From positions 1 to 15,938 of the forward strand of contig JANQKJ010000315.1 of the NCBI GenBank assembly GCA_028281205.1: a DNA stretch of 15,938 nt. Reading direction: 5' to 3'. The notes under the pieces are model-generated. The model did not search any database, was not told the DNA's origin, and saw only the letters and a program-made list of their open reading frames with translations. Positions 12,350 through 15,938 of this stretch are shown one piece after another. The position numbers and the translations under genes were made by a program. Within the stretch, counting starts at the first letter, position 1. Each line of letters starts with the position of its first letter. The stretch comes from Gammaproteobacteria bacterium (GTDB taxonomy: Bacteria > Pseudomonadota > Gammaproteobacteria > UBA4575).

Positions 12350-12940
12350 TCAATTCACCAGCATTACCAATGCCAGCAGAAACAAAGCCACAATCTCTAC
12401 TACTGTTACAACAAACAATATATATGTCACTCTCCTCGCCATCGGTGAGAGTTTTATCCAGAATTGATTTATGACTCTGTCCATGAATGGAAAGAGCCTT
12501 AGATATTTGTAATGTTTGAAAAATCTATGTAGAGCTTGACCCCATGCGTGGATGCTTTTATCCACCTGACTCTCAGAATCATCCACATCATCAGCATAGC
12601 GATCTAGAATAATTAAATCCGCACCAGCATTAGTTGCTTCAATAATAAAATAGGTTGAGACTTTAATGCCTGATTGATAGCTAATGCATATTTCTTTTTC
12701 ACTTGATTCAACTGTCAAGTTTGTATTCACTTGATGGGCAATCTCGGTACTATGATTTTGCCAACAGACTTCAGCATAGCTATCTGCCGTGCTCCATTGT
12801 GCAATACGCAAATAAGGGTTTAAGCGAAAAATTTTTTCTACGTTAAGACAAAAATTAGATAAAGCATTAGCATCGATATAAGCAGGTATACGCACCCATG
12901 CAGCATTATTGAATTCAGGTTTAGGTGACGCAACTTGCAT
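12350..12940 (-). CDS. C-terminally membrane-anchored protein, possible SRPBCC/START-like domain
   Basis: This protein is about 196 residues long from the ATG at 12938-12940 and I have no name for it. The frame also offers a TTG start at 12950-12952 (four residues longer). Either start overlaps the end of the upstream UspA-like gene, by 20 or 32 bases, so translation is probably coupled. The soluble part (to about residue 135) has segments such as VEKIFRLNPYLRIAQWS and GADLIILDRYADD that resemble the SRPBCC/START fold, known for holding hydrophobic ligands. That resemblance is weak. The WGQALHRFF and IKLSPMARRVTYILF segments lead into one C-terminal membrane helix of about 25 residues, so the soluble domain should face the cytoplasm. 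It is the last gene of the yeiH operon; a link to sulfate or sulfite handling is suggested only by context. Confidence 0.72.
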   Translation of the reverse strand: MQVASPKPEFNNAAWVRIPAYIDANALSNFCLNVEKIFRLNPYLRIAQWSTADSYAEVCWQNHSTEIAHQVNTNLTVESSEKEICISYQSGIKVSTYFIIEATNAGADLIILDRYADDVDDSESQVDKSIHAWGQALHRFFKHYKYLRLFPFMDRVINQFWIKLSPMARRVTYILFVVTVVEIVALFLLALVMLVN

Positions 12941-13388
12941 TAGGGTGCTCAACCATCACTAATTTACATCCAGCTCGTTTGATTATTTTTTTCGTTAGCA
13001 TGCGGTCATTAACCCCGGCACAGCTCGACGGTCGGCGAGAACCAGTAAAAATTTTTGCATAACGCTGAGTACAAATAAATTGTTTAAATACTTGAAGACA
13101 ATTTCCAACTACAAAAATTGAAGAGTAATGGATTCCACGTGTTTTGCACCCATTTTCTACGCGCAAAAAAACCTCTTCTGCATCTTGGTTTAACTGTTCT
13201 TCAATATAAGCGCGATAGCGATTTCTACTCGCTCCACTGTTTAACCAATCATCACCTGTCATATCAGCCCACCAATCAGGAACAATTAATAGATGATCAA
13301 TATAATCACCTTCTCGACATTGGTGTAAAGCAACCTGTTCAGCCGCTATTGCTCCTGGAGAACCGTGACTGGCAAGTAAATAATGCAT
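12921..13388 (-). CDS. UspA-like protein in the yeiH operon
   Basis: This 155-residue soluble protein resembles the universal stress protein superfamily. The N terminus HYLLASHGSPGAIAAEQVAL mimics the UspA opening (a beta strand, then D/H-G-S and a helix). Later, SSIFVVGNCLQVFKQF and the closing GCKLVMVEHP have the UspA strand-and-helix layout. The canonical ATP loop (GxxG-x9-G-S/T) is not clearly present; GSRRPS near residue 117 is the nearest match, so nucleotide binding is unsure. Five cysteines are scattered through it. The ATG at 13386-13388 follows the stop of the 39-residue gene directly (TAAATG) without its own Shine-Dalgarno, so it is probably translated by re-initiation. It could be a sensor or regulator for the exporter, which is inference from its position only. 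Confidence 0.72.
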   Translation of the reverse strand: MHYLLASHGSPGAIAAEQVALHQCREGDYIDHLLIVPDWWADMTGDDWLNSGASRNRYRAYIEEQLNQDAEEVFLRVENGCKTRGIHYSSIFVVGNCLQVFKQFICTQRYAKIFTGSRRPSSCAGVNDRMLTKKIIKRAGCKLVMVEHPNASCVT

Positions 13389-13508
13389 TTACACAAGCAA
13401 GTAAACTAGCAGCGCGATCAGTAATGCGCATACAAGTGCGGCGACATCTTCCACTCGGTCACTACTAAAAATAGATAAAGGCGATCCGCGTTCAAATTGA
13501 TTATCCAT
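13389..13508 (-). CDS. 39-residue single-pass membrane peptide
   Basis: This is a short gene between yeiH and the UspA-like gene. The peptide starts MDNQFERGSPLSIFSSDR, a polar, likely cytoplasmic part, and ends in one hydrophobic helix (about residues 23-39, VAALVCALLIALLVYLLV). TGAGGTG sits four bases before its ATG and overlaps the yeiH stop codon; eight bases separate the two genes. Its own TAA is followed at once by the ATG of the UspA-like gene. The good ribosome binding site, the tight packing and the well-formed membrane segment argue that it is real, though too short for most gene finders. It may be an accessory subunit of the YeiH-type exporter. I do not know a named family for it. 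Confidence 0.7.
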   Translation of the reverse strand: MDNQFERGSPLSIFSSDRVEDVAALVCALLIALLVYLLV

Positions 13509-13512
13509 ACTT

Positions 13513-13518
13513 CACCTC
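13513..13518 (-). promoter_or_regulatory. Ribosome binding site of the 39-residue gene
   Basis: GAGGTG on the minus strand overlaps the TGA stop of yeiH (13517-13519) and lies four bases before the ATG of the small gene. It is what supports calling that gene, and it implies that ribosomes finishing yeiH feed the next start. Confidence 0.6.
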
Positions 13519-15088
13519 AAATTGTTTCTTTTACAAACATTAATACAACAACTAGTGATAACACTGCTTTAAGCAAGCCAACAATGCCACCTATAACAGC
13601 AGGTTGACCACCTGCTTGCTTCATTGCTGAAACAGTTATTTGCATACCCAACCCTACCAAGCCAAAAGCAAATAGCCATGTTATCCATTGACGAAATTTT
13701 TTAATTTTCTTTGCTGTATGGCGTACATTCTTATGTGCAGTTTTCAAAATGCTATTAGCTTCTTTTGATAGCACACCGGCATTGACTAAACCGCGTATGG
13801 TATTGTCATCTTCAATGGACATAACCTTGCGGTGTTGAATTAAGCGTCCTAGTGCGGCTTGACGGTCTGTGCGCTTGACCTGATGTACTTGTGAAAATAA
13901 TAACGATAATTGTGAATCGTTTAATAATTTTTCCTGCGCAATGTCATTATCAAAATACTTGCCTTTGTAATGATTTGCTGGTGCGAAAATGCCAGTGGAG
14001 GACAATGCAAACATAAAGATAAAGCCTAAAACGAACAGAGGGAATTTCTCAATTACGACACGGCTAACGTTTATGTCATTGACCCCTTGAGTGACTTGAT
14101 CTTGGCGTACATACCATAGTGCTAACCACAGAACGATAATAGGTAAAAATAGTACGCGCGTTATATTAAATATTTCTGCAACTTTTAGTGTTTCTATACC
14201 ATCCGGTTGAAATGCCAATGCTGCACCGGCAACTTGTGCAGAATTTAAAATCCCAGTACCTGCCCAGGCACCAAACTGTACATGACCCATACCCAGCAGA
14301 TTGCCAATAATAGGAAACACAAACATACAACCCACACCCCAAAGCAGTATGGTGCCTATGGTATAAGCGATTTCAACTGACTTTGCTTTCACCACCGGTG
14401 CAGCTGCTACCGTTGCGGATACTCCGCATACACCAATGCCGGCGGATAACACACCACCCATAGAGTGAGAAACATTGCGCCGTTTACTCAACCACAAAAC
14501 AACACCGACTGAACCCAATACAAACACAGCAATCAATAGAACTGATAGTTTCCCAAGCTGCTGTAATTCAGCCAGGCTATATAGCGTACCCAATAAAATG
14601 ACGCCGGTTTTAAGCCCTAACCTTGCCAGACGTATGCCATGTTGCGCCCATTGTGGAATCTTGAATACATTAACAATTATTATTCCAGTAACAATGCCGA
14701 GAACTACATAATTTAAGCCCAATAATTGATGAATATATTTTCCAGTATTAGCGACTTTGCCAAAACTTGCGCCAATGACAGCAATTTCAGGTGCAATAAA
14801 CCAGCGCACAACCATAGCAATGAGTAGAATAAACATTCCACCTGCAACAGTCGCGAGGTAATAATCAAAATGCCCTGGTTTTTGTTTTACCAGCCAGGTT
14901 AATAAACCACATGCCACCGCAATTACACCAAAGTACAATGGCAAGCTAGTCATTTCGCTTAAATATTTTTTTTCAGTATTAAGATGCTGGATGACAGGAC
15001 TTAACATACCACTTGATGCTAACCACCAAATGATAAGCATAACGACACCAATCACGAGTAGCGCTGGCGATTGACGGGTGTAAACCAT
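13517..15088 (-). CDS. YeiH-family putative sulfate exporter, long form
   Basis: This 523-residue polytopic membrane protein of the YeiH/PSIF (UPF0324) family, members of which are annotated as putative sulfate exporters. The family core is plain: SAGIGVCGVSATVAAAPVV at residues 215-233, AYTIGTILLWGVGC from 241, and FGAWAGTGILNSAQVAGAALAF at 272-293. It is much longer than usual (about 340-350). There is an N-terminal hydrophobic extension of about 125 residues with three or four helices, and a charged soluble insert at about 372-465 before the last two helices. AAGGAGGGG precedes the ATG, so strong translation is expected. It leads a four-gene operon. An element matching one upstream of soeA lies 38 bases before the start. 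Exporting sulfate made by SoeABC is an attractive but inferred role; transport of other sulfur anions is possible. Confidence 0.85.
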   Translation of the reverse strand: MVYTRQSPALLVIGVVMLIIWWLASSGMLSPVIQHLNTEKKYLSEMTSLPLYFGVIAVACGLLTWLVKQKPGHFDYYLATVAGGMFILLIAMVVRWFIAPEIAVIGASFGKVANTGKYIHQLLGLNYVVLGIVTGIIIVNVFKIPQWAQHGIRLARLGLKTGVILLGTLYSLAELQQLGKLSVLLIAVFVLGSVGVVLWLSKRRNVSHSMGGVLSAGIGVCGVSATVAAAPVVKAKSVEIAYTIGTILLWGVGCMFVFPIIGNLLGMGHVQFGAWAGTGILNSAQVAGAALAFQPDGIETLKVAEIFNITRVLFLPIIVLWLALWYVRQDQVTQGVNDINVSRVVIEKFPLFVLGFIFMFALSSTGIFAPANHYKGKYFDNDIAQEKLLNDSQLSLLFSQVHQVKRTDRQAALGRLIQHRKVMSIEDDNTIRGLVNAGVLSKEANSILKTAHKNVRHTAKKIKKFRQWITWLFAFGLVGLGMQITVSAMKQAGGQPAVIGGIVGLLKAVLSLVVVLMFVKETI

Positions 15089-15125
15089 AACCCCTCCTTA
15101 TTATTGCGATTTCTAGTGAACGCTT

Positions 15126-15144
15126 TTATTTAGTATGCTTATAC
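15126..15144. promoter_or_regulatory. Element shared with the soe operon, yeiH copy
   Basis: TTATTTAGTATGCTTATAC differs from the copy upstream of soeA at two positions, both A/G changes. It overlaps an inverted repeat, TTAGTAT-GCTT-ATACTAA (15130-15147), with seven-base perfect arms. It lies in the 104-base gap between yeiH (minus) and apbE (plus). A plus-strand TATACT at 15140-15145 could also serve as a -10 for apbE. Shared control is inferred. Confidence 0.45.
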
Positions 15145-15192
15145 TAATTTAAGAATTTAATGATGTTCTAAATTTATTCTAATAGTGACCTT

Positions 15193-15938
15193 ATGCTAAC
15201 CCAGCTAAAACTAAATTACCTCATTATCGTATTTACGCGTGTTAGAAATTTGCTCACGTACCTTTTGCTGACACTGGTGATAAGTGCCTGCGGAACAAAA
15301 CAGACTGGGCCACAACTTACTGGTTTCACCATGGGTACCAGTTACAGTATTCAATGGTCTGATGATTCAGACTTGATTACCAAAGACGAAATCAAGCAAA
15401 AAGTTAACACCCGCCTCGAACATATCAATGCATTAATGTCTACCTATATCCCTGATTCTGAATTAAGTTTATTCAATCAGTCCCGAGATACAGGCTGGCA
15501 TGCGGTCGACATTGAACTTGCCACACTTGTAGAACATGCCTTAACTATCTGTAAGCAAAGTATGGGAGCATTTGACGTCACGGTGGGACCACTGGTTAAT
15601 TTATGGGGATTTGGTGCCAGTGATACTAATTTTCAATTTCCTAATGACACTGAAGTTAATATCACAATGCGCAGCATTGGCTGCCAGTATTTAGAAACAC
15701 GCCAATCCCCTCCAGCCATCAACAAGAAACTGGAAGATATATATGTTGACTTATCAGCCATAGCTAAAGGCTATGCAGTAGACCAGTTAGCAAACATATT
15801 AGACACGTACCATATAAAAAATTATATGGTGGAAATAGGCGGGGAAGTTAAGGCACTAGGCATTACTCCACATGGCGACCCCTGGAGAATTGGTATTGAG
15901 ACACCGCATTCTCAGCGCGGCAGTATCGAAGAAATTAT
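15193..15938 (+). CDS. apbE: ApbE: FAD:protein FMN transferase lipoprotein (3' end cut by window)
   Basis: The visible 248 residues are the N-terminal two thirds of ApbE, a periplasmic enzyme that attaches FMN from FAD to threonine or serine of target proteins such as NqrB/C and RnfD/G. The leader (residues 1-32, R16 and R18 then a hydrophobic core) ends in ISAC with C33 as a lipobox cysteine, so it is membrane-anchored. Family motifs are MGTSYSI near residues 47-53, FDVTVGPLVNLWGFG near 127-141, VDLSAIAKGYAVDQLA near 188-203 and MVEIGGEVKALG near 213-224. I chose the ATG at 15193; it has no strong Shine-Dalgarno. It runs off the window end, so the catalytic C-terminal threonine/aspartate part is not seen. 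It is divergent from the yeiH operon. A flavin-linked Na+-pumping complex may lie beyond the window. Confidence 0.9.
   Translation, partial: MLTQLKLNYLIIVFTRVRNLLTYLLLTLVISACGTKQTGPQLTGFTMGTSYSIQWSDDSDLITKDEIKQKVNTRLEHINALMSTYIPDSELSLFNQSRDTGWHAVDIELATLVEHALTICKQSMGAFDVTVGPLVNLWGFGASDTNFQFPNDTEVNITMRSIGCQYLETRQSPPAINKKLEDIYVDLSAIAKGYAVDQLANILDTYHIKNYMVEIGGEVKALGITPHGDPWRIGIETPHSQRGSIEEI

Noticed and set aside
13118..13468. A 116-residue plus-strand frame across the UspA-like and 39-residue genes
   Set aside because: It lies opposite two well-supported genes, lacks a ribosome binding site and resembles no family; an antisense shadow.
1..15938. tRNA or rRNA genes, CRISPR arrays, insertion sequences, integrase or attachment sites
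   Set aside because: None were recognised on either strand by reading; no spaced direct repeats, transposase motifs or tRNA cloverleaf patterns were found.

Overview
This window looks like a chromosomal segment of a low-G+C, sulfur-oxidising gammaproteobacterium. The protein families and the A/T-rich DNA would fit a Thioglobaceae- or Thiotrichales-like lineage, but that placement is inference and no rRNA or marker gene is present. I see no insertion sequence, phage gene, CRISPR array, rRNA or tRNA, and no gene-free stretch longer than about 300 bases.

Left part (1-3320). The window opens inside a PerM/AI-2E-family membrane permease. It converges on a three-gene minus-strand set: a 79-residue conserved protein, a 148-residue cysteine-rich protein, and a family-4-like uracil-DNA glycosylase. 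A stand-alone Rieske ferredoxin follows on the plus strand. Next comes a small secreted cysteine-containing protein. Upstream of it lies a near-consensus sigma-54 promoter, preceded by a 10-bp-arm inverted repeat.

Centre (3321-8180). The metabolic core is a tightly packed operon, soeA-soeB-soeC, on the minus strand. It encodes a cytoplasm-facing molybdenum sulfite dehydrogenase: a molybdopterin subunit without a Tat signal, a four-cluster ferredoxin subunit and a DmsC-type quinone-side membrane anchor. Such enzymes oxidise sulfite to sulfate and pass electrons to the quinone pool.

Right-centre (8180-12330). These are mostly single plus-strand genes: a DUF4126 membrane protein, ferredoxin-NADP reductase, a class I methyltransferase, a secreted DUF3617 protein and a divergent formaldehyde-activating-enzyme homologue. 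A SixA-type phosphatase lies on the minus strand among them.

Right end (12350-15938). A minus-strand operon encodes an unusually long YeiH-family putative sulfate exporter, a 39-residue membrane peptide, a UspA-like protein and a membrane-anchored protein of possible START-like fold. Divergent from it is the 5' part of an ApbE lipoprotein (FAD:protein FMN transferase), cut by the window end.

How the parts may fit: SoeABC makes sulfate in the cytoplasm, and the YeiH-family exporter could remove it. The two operons share a 19-base upstream element, identical at 17 positions and in the same orientation, which suggests co-regulation. The most novel-looking items are that element, the four-gene exporter module, and the sigma-54-controlled secreted peptide.
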